A DNA stretch of 7,798 bases. Source: Euryarchaeota archaeon UBA169. Lineage in GTDB: Archaea > Thermoplasmatota > Poseidoniia > MGIII > CG-Epi1. The notes under the pieces are model-generated. The model was not told the origin of the DNA. It was given only the letters and a program-made list of their open reading frames with translations, and did no database searches. The translations under genes and the position numbers were made by a program. The stretch's first letter is position 1. Each line of letters opens with the position of its first letter. The stretch lies in contig DAEH01000064.1 in NCBI GenBank assembly GCA_002497685.1, positions 1 through 7,798 of the forward strand. The letters run 5' to 3'. Of the stretch, positions 1 to 6,256 are shown in pieces.

Positions 1-764
1 CCTAGTCTCGTAAGAGCCCTTCCTTTTGCCATCCATGCATAGTGAAATGTAGAATCTAATTCTATTGCTTTTTCATGATAATCAATTGATTCTTCATATC
101 TGTGTAAGTGGTCTAAAGCATTTCCAATATTATTAACTGCAATTACATAACTCTCATCTAACTTTAAAGATTCTTTGTAAAGTTCAATACTTCTTTCATA
201 AAGACCCTGATTATAGTGAACATTTGCTAAATTATTCCATGCAATTTTATCACTAGGATCTAAGTCTACGGCCCTCTGATAATAATCCTTCGAGTCATTT
301 AATCTACCTGATAATTGAAGCGTATATCCATAATTATACCAAGCTACGGCATATGTTGGATCTGATTTCATCGATTCGTCATAACATCTTAAAGCCTCAT
401 TCCAACGATTAATATTGAAGTTGGCAAAGCCTCTGTTATTCCATGCTGGTGCATTCCTAGGTTCTAATTCTAAGGAAACTGCATAAGCTCCAATAGCATC
501 TTCATATCTTGATAATCGTTGTAATGAATCGCCTAACCTCATATGATATCTGGCGACTTCCGGAGCCAAAGTACAGGCTTTTTCATAAAATGCTCTAGCT
601 TCATTAGGTGATGCTCGAGACATTTCAAGCATACCTAATCTATTAAAAATTTGAGGATCTTCTGGAGCAAGAGATGAAGCTTGTAAAAACTTTAACTTAG
701 CTGCTGTGGAATCTCCACTTTCATAGAGAGCTTCACCCTCTTCAATTAAATCAATAACATCCAT
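1..764 (-). CDS. TPR repeat protein, C-terminus cut off by window edge
   Basis: This is an open frame of 254 codons from an ATG at 764 that runs off the left edge with no stop, so the C-terminus is unseen. My translation starts MDVIDLIEEGEALYESGD and is made of regular 34-residue TPR units: seven complete repeats plus the start of an eighth. The later ones carry the typical A-W-N-N-x-G...Y-x-x-A/S-I-x-x-Y-x-x-A/S-L-x-L-x-P pattern. TPR proteins are helical scaffolds for protein-protein contacts; the partner cannot be told from sequence. No signal peptide, membrane segment or catalytic domain is visible in the part present, although one could follow beyond the edge. The ATG overlaps the stop of the upstream TPR gene by one base (TAATG), and a GGTGA lies a few bases upstream inside that gene. 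This points to translational coupling in one operon. The two proteins share repeat style and are probably paralogs. Confidence 0.9.
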   Translation of the reverse strand, partial: MDVIDLIEEGEALYESGDSTAAKLKFLQASSLAPEDPQIFNRLGMLEMSRASPNEARAFYEKACTLAPEVARYHMRLGDSLQRLSRYEDAIGAYAVSLELEPRNAPAWNNRGFANFNINRWNEALRCYDESMKSDPTYAVAWYNYGYTLQLSGRLNDSKDYYQRAVDLDPSDKIAWNNLANVHYNQGLYERSIELYKESLKLDESYVIAVNNIGNALDHLHRYEESIDYHEKAIELDSTFHYAWMAKGRALTRL

Positions 765-1888
765 TATTCACCAATGATTTTTTTCAGCCTAAGTATTGCA
801 TCTTCTGTATCTTTCTTCAATTTTTCCCATTCTGCGCCACCATGTTCATTAGAATCAGGCTTATGAATTAAGGTGATCTCGTAACTTTCAAGAGCTTCGC
901 GAGGCCTGTCAAGTAATTCTAGAGCGTAGCCCTTGTTGTGCCAAGCCCATGCATATTCTTTTTTCAAAGATAAAGCCCTTTCGTAACAATCAAGAGATTC
1001 TTCTAGTCTATTCAATTGCCTTAATGTTACGCCCCTATTATTCCACGCACTACGATTATTTGGATTAAGTTCTGTTGATGTTTGAAATGCTGCAAGAGCC
1101 TCTTTAAGATCGCCTACTCTAAACAGGGCTTTACCAAGATTAAACCAACAAATAGAATACTTAGGATTTGAAGCTAAGGCTCTGCGATAACTGTCTATTG
1201 CTTTATGATTATATCCTAATCTGCTAAGGGCCACACCTCGATCATTAAAGACTATTTCATCATCTACGTTAATACTTTTCTTCAAAGCCTTTGACGCTTC
1301 GCTATACTCTTCCAACTCATCATGAGATATTCCTTTCGCCTTCAAAACTTCATTGTCTCTTGGCCTAAAATCTAAAACCTTATCAAATGATTCCAAAGCT
1401 TCTCTATACTGTCCCTTTTGGTGATTAAGTTTACCTACTTGATATAATGCATCTCTATTATCTGAATCTATGCTTAATAATTTTTTAAAAGAGGAAAACG
1501 ATTCTTTAAAATTACCCAATTCTTTATGAATTAATCCTTCGACATATAGTGAAGAAATATTATCAGGATTCTCTGATAACGAAACTTGAACTGCCTCCAG
1601 AGACTCTGCTAATTTATTCATCTTGTAATAACACATCGCAATGTCCTTGAAAAGAATTTGGCGGCGTTTAATCTTTTTAGTTAAAGTCAATAATATTTGA
1701 AGGCTAGCATCATATTTTTCCTTTTTAAAATATATCTTAGCTAATTCATGATTAAACATATTATCCTCAGGTTTTAGTTCTAATCCTTTCAGAATAATCT
1801 TTTCAGCTTTGCTATAATACTCCAGCTTTTTGTAAGAATCTGCTTCAAGTTTTAGTGACTTAAGTTTTGATTCTGTACTAACGCTCAC
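764..1888 (-). CDS. TPR repeat protein, 374 residues
   Basis: This protein consists almost entirely of TPR units, about ten in register from residue ~9 to ~345, followed by a short charged helix that ends LKKIIGE. The C-terminal repeats (residues ~245-345) are the most canonical, with AWNNRG and AWHNKG helix-A signatures and Y-x-x-A-L helix-B signatures. The first three are more diverged and lysine-rich. No enzyme domain, signal peptide or membrane segment is visible, so it is probably a cytoplasmic scaffold of unknown partner. The start is a GTG at 1888; no in-frame ATG lies nearby and there is no Shine-Dalgarno. A TATA-like run about 25 bp upstream fits a leaderless or near-leaderless transcript. 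It is the first gene of a pair with the downstream TPR gene (one-base overlap). TPR families are poorly resolved by repeat sequence alone, so orthology is not claimed. Confidence 0.92.
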   Translation of the reverse strand: MSVSTESKLKSLKLEADSYKKLEYYSKAEKIILKGLELKPEDNMFNHELAKIYFKKEKYDASLQILLTLTKKIKRRQILFKDIAMCYYKMNKLAESLEAVQVSLSENPDNISSLYVEGLIHKELGNFKESFSSFKKLLSIDSDNRDALYQVGKLNHQKGQYREALESFDKVLDFRPRDNEVLKAKGISHDELEEYSEASKALKKSINVDDEIVFNDRGVALSRLGYNHKAIDSYRRALASNPKYSICWFNLGKALFRVGDLKEALAAFQTSTELNPNNRSAWNNRGVTLRQLNRLEESLDCYERALSLKKEYAWAWHNKGYALELLDRPREALESYEITLIHKPDSNEHGGAEWEKLKKDTEDAILRLKKIIGE

Positions 1889-1903
1889 AATTTCGTATAA
1901 GCC

Positions 1904-1916
1904 GGTTATAAAAAAA
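1904..1916 (-). promoter_or_regulatory. Putative archaeal TATA box for the TPR operon
   Basis: On the minus strand this reads TTTTTTATAACC-like sequence, centred about 22-26 bp upstream of the GTG at 1888. That is the spacing expected if transcription begins at or next to the start codon. No Shine-Dalgarno precedes the GTG, which agrees with a leaderless start. In this AT-rich DNA such matches also occur by chance, and a second candidate on the same strand lies around 1933-1942. Confidence 0.35.
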
Positions 1917-1932
1917 GTAGAGGGACAGTGAA

Positions 1933-1942
1933 TTTTATTTAA
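1933..1942 (+). promoter_or_regulatory. Putative archaeal TATA box for the ammonia-lyase gene
   Basis: TTTTATTTAA is centred about 26 bp before the ATG at 1963. This is the normal archaeal TATA-to-start-site distance for a leaderless mRNA. The sequence between this box and the ATG contains no Shine-Dalgarno. An alternative upstream box, TTATAAAA at 1906-1913, would give a leader of roughly 25-30 nt. Assignment is by spacing and base composition only. Confidence 0.35.
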
Positions 1943-1962
1943 GTACTAATATCTTGATTAAA

Positions 1963-3483
1963 ATGACTGTAGTAATTGATGGGAAATCTTTGACAATTGA
2001 TAGTGTAGTTGAAGTGGCCAGAAACAAGGCGGAAATTTCCGTATCAGACAGCTCTTGGAAAAAAATAAACTCTTGTAGAGAAATGCTTGAAGAAAAAATC
2101 AATAATCATGAAATTATGTATGGAATTACTACAGGTATAGGTGAATTTTCCGAAGTGACACTAAATCCTAATCAAACAAAGGAATTTCAAAAATTGCTAA
2201 TTTATTCACATGCTGCAGGAATTGGAAAACCGATGGACATAGAAATTGTAAGGGGAGCGATGTGTGGAAGAATTAATGTACATTCTAAAGGACACTCAGG
2301 CGGGAGAAAAGAAATTACTGAATATTTAATTGAAACTCTAAACAAGGGCTTGACTCCAGTTGTTTGTGAAAAAGGATCCGTGGGGGCTTGCGGAGATTTA
2401 TCTCCTATGTCTCAAATCGCATTAGCTCTTATGGGCGAAGGCGAAATGTTTGTTGATGGAGAGATTATCGATTCAAAGCTAGCTTTAGAAAATATTGGTC
2501 TTAAACCTCTTGAACTCGAAGCTCGAGACGGACTGGCTCTAATTAATGGCAGTAATGTTTTGACGGCATTAGCTGCAATCACTCTATATGATGCTAAAAA
2601 ATGGATGAAATTACATGATGTTGCTGCAGCTATGACTTTAGAAGCTTTGATGGCAAATATGAAGCCTTACGATAAGAGAATCCATAAATTAAGGGGATTC
2701 AGTGGATCACAAATAATAGCTAACAATCTTAACATACTAACTGAAGAGTCTGAGATTTTATTTAGTGGAGGTAAAAAAGTTCAGGATGCATATTCTATGA
2801 GATCTACTCCTCAAGTTGCTGGAACTCTTCGAGATTCTATTAATTATGCAGTAAGTCAAATAGAAATTGAATTGAACGGCGTAGGCGATAATCCTATATT
2901 TTTGACTGAAGAAAAAGATGTGCTAACTGGAGCTAACTTTCAGGGAAGCCCAGTAGCCCTTCCAATGGAAATGATAGGGACCGGATTGAGTATGGTTGCA
3001 GTTCTATCCGAAAGAAGAATGAATCGCTTAACAAATCCTGCACTATCCGTAGGATTGCCTCCATTTTTAGCTGAAAAACCAGGATTACATTCTGGAATGA
3101 TGCTTTCTCAATATACTGCCGATGCATTAATTGCTGAAACGAGGATCTTATCTCACCCTGCTGCAAATCAGTCCATTCCTGCAGCTGCAGACCAAGAAGA
3201 CTTTGTATCTATGGGATTAACTACATCACAAAAGACAAGACAGATCTTGGATAATTGTTATGGCGTTTTAGCTATCGAAATGATGGCTGCAGCCCAAGCA
3301 CTAGACATGAGAAAGAAAGGTATGGGAAAAGGTACTTCAGTTGCACATAAGATAATTAGAGAGAGTATAGATTATTTAGATGAGGATAGACCACTCTACA
3401 GGGATCACAATAAGATGGTGGAAATTCTAAAATCTGAAAGAATAATTGATGAAATTGAAAATAAATTAGAAATTGAACTGTAA
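1963..3483 (+). CDS. hutH: Histidine ammonia-lyase family enzyme with Ala-Cys-Gly MIO site
   Basis: HutH deaminates L-histidine to trans-urocanate plus ammonia in the cytoplasm; the family is an all-helical homotetramer using an MIO electrophile. Numbering from the ATG at 1963 gives 506 residues, normal for HutH (~500-510). Family motifs are clear: YGITTGIG (Tyr53), YSHAAG (His83), GSVGACGDLSP (140s), ALINGS (Asn195), QDAYSMRSTPQV (Gln274, Tyr277, Arg280), GDNPIF, and DQEDFVSM (Glu412, the histidine-selective glutamate of HAL). With this start Tyr53, His83, position 143 and Asn195 fall at the same numbers as in Pseudomonas putida HAL. This favours ATG 1963 over the in-frame TTG at 1954. The odd residue is Cys143: the MIO tripeptide reads Ala-Cys-Gly instead of Ala-Ser-Gly. 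The DQED motif is followed by Phe where HutH usually has His. No hutU, hutI or hutG lies nearby. Tyrosine or phenylalanine lyase, or aminomutase, activity is the main alternative. Confidence 0.85.
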   Translation: MTVVIDGKSLTIDSVVEVARNKAEISVSDSSWKKINSCREMLEEKINNHEIMYGITTGIGEFSEVTLNPNQTKEFQKLLIYSHAAGIGKPMDIEIVRGAMCGRINVHSKGHSGGRKEITEYLIETLNKGLTPVVCEKGSVGACGDLSPMSQIALALMGEGEMFVDGEIIDSKLALENIGLKPLELEARDGLALINGSNVLTALAAITLYDAKKWMKLHDVAAAMTLEALMANMKPYDKRIHKLRGFSGSQIIANNLNILTEESEILFSGGKKVQDAYSMRSTPQVAGTLRDSINYAVSQIEIELNGVGDNPIFLTEEKDVLTGANFQGSPVALPMEMIGTGLSMVAVLSERRMNRLTNPALSVGLPPFLAEKPGLHSGMMLSQYTADALIAETRILSHPAANQSIPAAADQEDFVSMGLTTSQKTRQILDNCYGVLAIEMMAAAQALDMRKKGMGKGTSVAHKIIRESIDYLDEDRPLYRDHNKMVEILKSERIIDEIENKLEIEL

Positions 3484-3484
3484 T

Positions 3485-5011
3485 TCAACTCAGTGATTTC
3501 TTAAAACTAATAATTCCTTCACGTACTATTGAAATTATTAAATCAATTTCTTGTGAAGTTATACCAAAGTGTGAAGTAAATCTCAACGCATTAATTCCAC
3601 CGTGAATTACACCAAGGCCCCTTCTTCGGCACCAAGGTTCAATCCCATTAAACCCAACAACTGGAATCTCTGGCCTAAGTTCAGCACTACATAACAATCC
3701 AGTTCCCTGAACTTTGAGAACTTCTTCTGGGAAATCAGCCATTAAATCATTTAACTTACTAACAAACTCTTTTCCCTTTTCCCTTATATTTTTACGTAAA
3801 TCAGGAGTTATACTTTCTAAAACACTTACTGCAGTTTCCAGGGCACGAGGATTTGTTGTCATTGTGTTACCATATATTCCATTAACATATAATTCCGATG
3901 CTTTGGAATTCATACCCAAAACTGACAACGGATATTGACCTGCGTTAAGTGCCTTTGACCAAGTCTCCAAATCTGGAGCCTCGCAGTCCTCAAAACCTTC
4001 GTAATCAATTACTGAAAGACAACCTTGGCCTCTAAATCCAGCTTGAATTGAATCTATCAATAGCAACGAATCATGAGCCTTTGTTAATTTTCTAGCCTCG
4101 TCATAAAATTCTCGAGTAATACATTGCCCTGGATTGCCTTCACCTTGTACTGGTTCAATAGCCATTAATTCAATAAAAACATTGTTTTTATCTGCATGAT
4201 CAAAAATATCTCTTAATGCTTGAATATTGTTAGGAGGAACTAAATACAAATTATCTCTATCTCTAAACGAAGCTAAATGCTTGTCATATCCATCTTTGCA
4301 AGAATGTGACAGCTGGGCAGGCCTATCTGTTCTACCATGAAAGCCTTGTTCAACTGCTAATAGCTTTATCTCTTTACCTTCGTGTTTCCCTCCTGGTGAT
4401 GTATGGGCAAAGGAGTTAACATCAGCAATTCTTAAGCTTACCGAAACGGATTCGGAACCACTGTTTACACATATGTACCTATCAAATGGACAATGACCTC
4501 TTGTATGGCCTAATTCTTTGTTTAATGCTTCAACAAACCTTTGTTGTGAAAATGAAGCTGTCATTACATTTGCCATAACCCAATTCTTTGACATTGAAGA
4601 CACTATATCCTTAGGACCATGGCCTGAACCTAACATTCCGTATCCGCCATTGTCATGAACAACCGCCCCATGGGAAGTAATTATCCAAGGCCCTTGTGCA
4701 CTTATCGCAACATAAGGATTGATAGTTGCTGGTGCGTAGAAATTAACAAAGCCTTCCTGTAGATGTTCGACAAGAGAAGATTCTCCCCTCATTAAAATTT
4801 GGTCGTCTAATGTTTCTCTCAGGTGCACGTGATAATCGTGTGCCTGACTTATGGCTTCCTTTAAACTAGGATCCAGGGAAAGAAAATTTATGATTTCAGA
4901 ATCTGTAAGTCCAGCCGTATCTGAATCTCCACTATTTTTCCTAATATCTTCTAATTTTAGAAAATGCTCATTAGTCTGATAATCTAAATTATCATTAGAA
5001 GCGGCCTGCAT
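3485..5011 (-). CDS. Class-III PLP-dependent aminotransferase, substrate unknown
   Basis: This fold-type I, class-III (omega/acetylornithine/GABA-like) aminotransferase has 508 residues, longer than the usual 400-460. The core motifs occur in order. NSGSES (183-188) is the PLP phosphate loop and FHGRT (224-228) supplies the ring-stacking region. EPVQGEGN (286-293) and LLIDSIQAGF (317-326) follow, with Asp320 as the pyridine-nitrogen partner. WSKAL contains the likely Schiff-base Lys353, and GNTMTTNP (381-388) matches the partner-subunit loop. Two oddities stand out. About 100 residues precede the usual N-terminal strand (ISAQGPWIITSHG). The normally conserved DEVQ motif reads DSIQ. The amino donor cannot be named; acetylornithine, GABA, lysine-epsilon and other omega-amino substrates all remain possible. 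The ATG at 5011 has no clear Shine-Dalgarno and lies 23 bp after the Toprim gene, so the two are likely co-transcribed. Its stop is one base from the convergent lyase stop. Confidence 0.88.
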   Translation of the reverse strand: MQAASNDNLDYQTNEHFLKLEDIRKNSGDSDTAGLTDSEIINFLSLDPSLKEAISQAHDYHVHLRETLDDQILMRGESSLVEHLQEGFVNFYAPATINPYVAISAQGPWIITSHGAVVHDNGGYGMLGSGHGPKDIVSSMSKNWVMANVMTASFSQQRFVEALNKELGHTRGHCPFDRYICVNSGSESVSVSLRIADVNSFAHTSPGGKHEGKEIKLLAVEQGFHGRTDRPAQLSHSCKDGYDKHLASFRDRDNLYLVPPNNIQALRDIFDHADKNNVFIELMAIEPVQGEGNPGQCITREFYDEARKLTKAHDSLLLIDSIQAGFRGQGCLSVIDYEGFEDCEAPDLETWSKALNAGQYPLSVLGMNSKASELYVNGIYGNTMTTNPRALETAVSVLESITPDLRKNIREKGKEFVSKLNDLMADFPEEVLKVQGTGLLCSAELRPEIPVVGFNGIEPWCRRRGLGVIHGGINALRFTSHFGITSQEIDLIISIVREGIISFKKSLS

Positions 5012-5034
5012 GTATATGTATTATATCTGCAGTA

Positions 5035-5448
5035 TTAAAGGAATAGGTCCTTGTGACCAAGACCATGAACAAACGTAGGCAATTCTTCAACACAAGAAAT
5101 CTCCTTTGCTGCAAATTTAGATAGTGTAAGCCTTAATTTATCATTTGGAATTAAATCACATGATTCTCCATACAAAATTAGTTGTTTAGCGAGTTTATTA
5201 CCCGTTTTATCCCAATCTGTTAAAATAATAAATTCTGATGAACTACCAAACTTCTGAAAAAGGCGCTCAACTGTTGATAATACTGAAGTTCCATCATTGA
5301 GTTCAATTATATCTGCATCAATACCTAATTTTCTTAGAGCTAAAGTGTCTCTCTTACCTTCTACAACTATAGGGAACCCAAGGGATTGTAAATCAGACCA
5401 GAACTTTTGGAAATCAAGGGCTCGTTTTTCTTTACCTAAGTAAACCAC
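5035..5448 (-). CDS. Small stand-alone Toprim-domain protein (UPF0292-like)
   Basis: This 137-residue protein is a single Toprim domain, the metal-binding fold of primases, topoisomerases, OLD nucleases and RNase M5. The acidic glutamate is in IVVEGKRDTLALRKLGI (Glu30). The paired aspartates are in IILTDWDKTGNKLA (Asp78 and Asp80), followed by Lys81 and Gly83, as in primase-like Toprims. The length and the closing VEELPTFVHGL segment resemble the archaeal UPF0292 family, whose function I do not know to be established. A nucleic-acid phosphotransfer or cleavage role is inferred from the fold only. The GTG at 5448 is chosen because an AGGAG at 5458-5462 lies nine bases upstream and an in-frame TAG follows just beyond. 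The downstream aminotransferase gene is 23 bp away on the same strand. There is no membrane segment or signal peptide. Confidence 0.85.
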   Translation of the reverse strand: MVYLGKEKRALDFQKFWSDLQSLGFPIVVEGKRDTLALRKLGIDADIIELNDGTSVLSTVERLFQKFGSSSEFIILTDWDKTGNKLAKQLILYGESCDLIPNDKLRLTLSKFAAKEISCVEELPTFVHGLGHKDLFL

Positions 5449-5457
5449 TATAATCTT

Positions 5458-5462
5458 CTCCT
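5458..5462 (-). promoter_or_regulatory. Shine-Dalgarno of the Toprim gene
   Basis: AGGAG on the minus strand lies nine bases before the GTG at 5448. It supports this non-ATG start and shows the transcript has a leader, unlike several neighbours that lack any ribosome binding site. Confidence 0.7.
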
Positions 5463-5481
5463 AGCGTCACAACAAAGTCAC

Positions 5482-5496
5482 ATATAATTAATATAG
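5482..5496. promoter_or_regulatory. Putative shared TATA region of a divergent promoter
   Basis: ATATAATTAATATAG is nearly symmetrical and TATA-like on both strands. Rightward, transcription would begin around 5510-5520, inside the inverted repeat, giving the ABC ATPase gene a short leader. Leftward, it would begin around 5463 or a little beyond, just before the Toprim Shine-Dalgarno. This is the strongest TATA-like match in the 91-bp gap between the two divergent genes. The assignment rests on spacing and composition. Confidence 0.45.
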
Positions 5497-5500
5497 CTTG

Positions 5501-5524
5501 GACCTTAATTTTTAAGTTAAGGTC
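5501..5524. promoter_or_regulatory. Perfect 8-bp inverted repeat, candidate operator
   Basis: GACCTTAA (5501-5508) and its exact reverse complement TTAAGGTC (5517-5524) are separated by eight bases. A second nested palindrome, CTTAA-TTT-TTAAG, occupies 5504-5516. The element lies just downstream of the TATA-like region and 15 bp before the ABC ATPase start, over the expected transcription start. That is a place where archaeal repressors commonly act. It could instead form a small hairpin in the mRNA leader. Confidence 0.5.
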
Positions 5525-5539
5525 TCTCCCTCATGTTTA

Positions 5540-6256
5540 ATGATTAGAGTTGCAGGATTAACAAAATATTACAGTGGTAAACCTGCAGCAAAAGATATCA
5601 CATTTAATGTGGATAAAGGTGAAGTTTTTGGATTATTGGGCACTAATGGAGCTGGTAAATCTACAACAATCAAAATGCTTTGTGGACTTCTTAAACCAAG
5701 TAAAGGAATAATTACTATTGGAGGTATTGATTTGCAAAGAACACCACTCAAGGCTAAATCGATAATGGGTTATCTACCTGAGAATCCTTTACTTTACGAC
5801 AAACTTACTGGTGCTGAGTGCTTAGAACTAATTGGAAAATTACGTAAATTATCTACTGAGATGATTAAACAAAGAGTGACGTATTATGCTAAAACATTAG
5901 GATTAGGTGAGCAGATTTACCAAGAAGTAGGAACTTATTCTAAAGGTATGAGGCAGAAAATAGCCATTGCTATGACATTAATTCATGACCCTGAAATGGT
6001 GCTACTAGATGAACCTGCAAGTGGACTAGATCCAAGATATACAAAATTACTAAAAGATTGGATCAAGAATCTAGCTGCCAATGGAAGAACTGTTTTACTT
6101 TCTACACACATAATTGAGATGGCTGAAAGTTTATGTAATAAAGTTGCAATCATAGATAAAGGACAATTACTAGCCGTAGGAACAGTACAAGAAATACAAG
6201 CTAGTACTGGCGTTAATAACTTGGAAGACGCCTTCATCAAACTAATTGGTGACTAA
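5540..6256 (+). CDS. ABC transporter ATP-binding protein, ABC-2 exporter type
   Basis: This is a complete 238-residue ABC nucleotide-binding subunit that would power a membrane permease from the cytoplasmic face. Visible motifs are the A-loop tyrosine (YYSGKPA, residues 10-16), Walker A GTNGAGKST (34-42), a Q-loop region GYLPENP with Glu81 in the usual Gln position, signature YSKGMRQ (133-139), Walker B MVLLDE (153-158), D-loop SGLDP (161-165) and H-loop His190 in LLSTHIIEMAE. The LPENP and YSKGMRQ variants are typical of ABC-2/CcmA/NatA-like exporters, not importers. No permease gene accompanies it: the next gene downstream is convergent mptE, overlapping by four bases, so the partner must lie elsewhere. 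The substrate cannot be inferred. ATG 5540 has no Shine-Dalgarno. A four-codon frame from ATG 5533 (ATG TTT AAT GAT TAG) overlaps the start and is probably incidental. An operator-like dyad lies just upstream. Confidence 0.95.
   Translation: MIRVAGLTKYYSGKPAAKDITFNVDKGEVFGLLGTNGAGKSTTIKMLCGLLKPSKGIITIGGIDLQRTPLKAKSIMGYLPENPLLYDKLTGAECLELIGKLRKLSTEMIKQRVTYYAKTLGLGEQIYQEVGTYSKGMRQKIAIAMTLIHDPEMVLLDEPASGLDPRYTKLLKDWIKNLAANGRTVLLSTHIIEMAESLCNKVAIIDKGQLLAVGTVQEIQASTGVNNLEDAFIKLIGD

Noticed and set aside
1..1888. The repeated 102-bp periodicity as a DNA repeat or CRISPR-like array
   Set aside because: It is protein-level TPR periodicity (34 codons) with diverged DNA; there are no identical repeats with unique spacers.
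1954..1962. TTG at 1954 as the start of the ammonia-lyase
   Set aside because: An ATG follows three codons later, matches the usual N-terminal length of HutH and puts active-site residues at the P. putida HAL numbers. No Shine-Dalgarno supports the TTG.
2933..3166. Minus-strand open frame of 77 codons inside the lyase gene
   Set aside because: It is antisense to well-conserved HutH motifs and shows no recognisable domain or ribosome binding site.
3714..3938. Plus-strand open frame of 74 codons inside the aminotransferase gene
   Set aside because: It lies opposite conserved aminotransferase sequence and has no domain or start signal.
5012..5034. TATA-like GATATAATA just before the aminotransferase ATG
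   Set aside because: It is too close to the start codon to direct initiation upstream of it, since initiation about 25 bp downstream would fall inside the gene. Co-transcription with the Toprim gene is simpler.
5466..5481. Direct repeat GTCAC spaced 11 bp apart in the Toprim/ABC divergent gap
   Set aside because: Five bases repeated once is too short to claim as a regulator site, though one-helical-turn spacing is noted.
5569..6240. Two minus-strand open frames opposite the ABC ATPase gene
   Set aside because: They are antisense to the Walker A and Walker B regions, and their hydrophobic, serine-rich composition is what the reverse strand of an ATPase gene gives.
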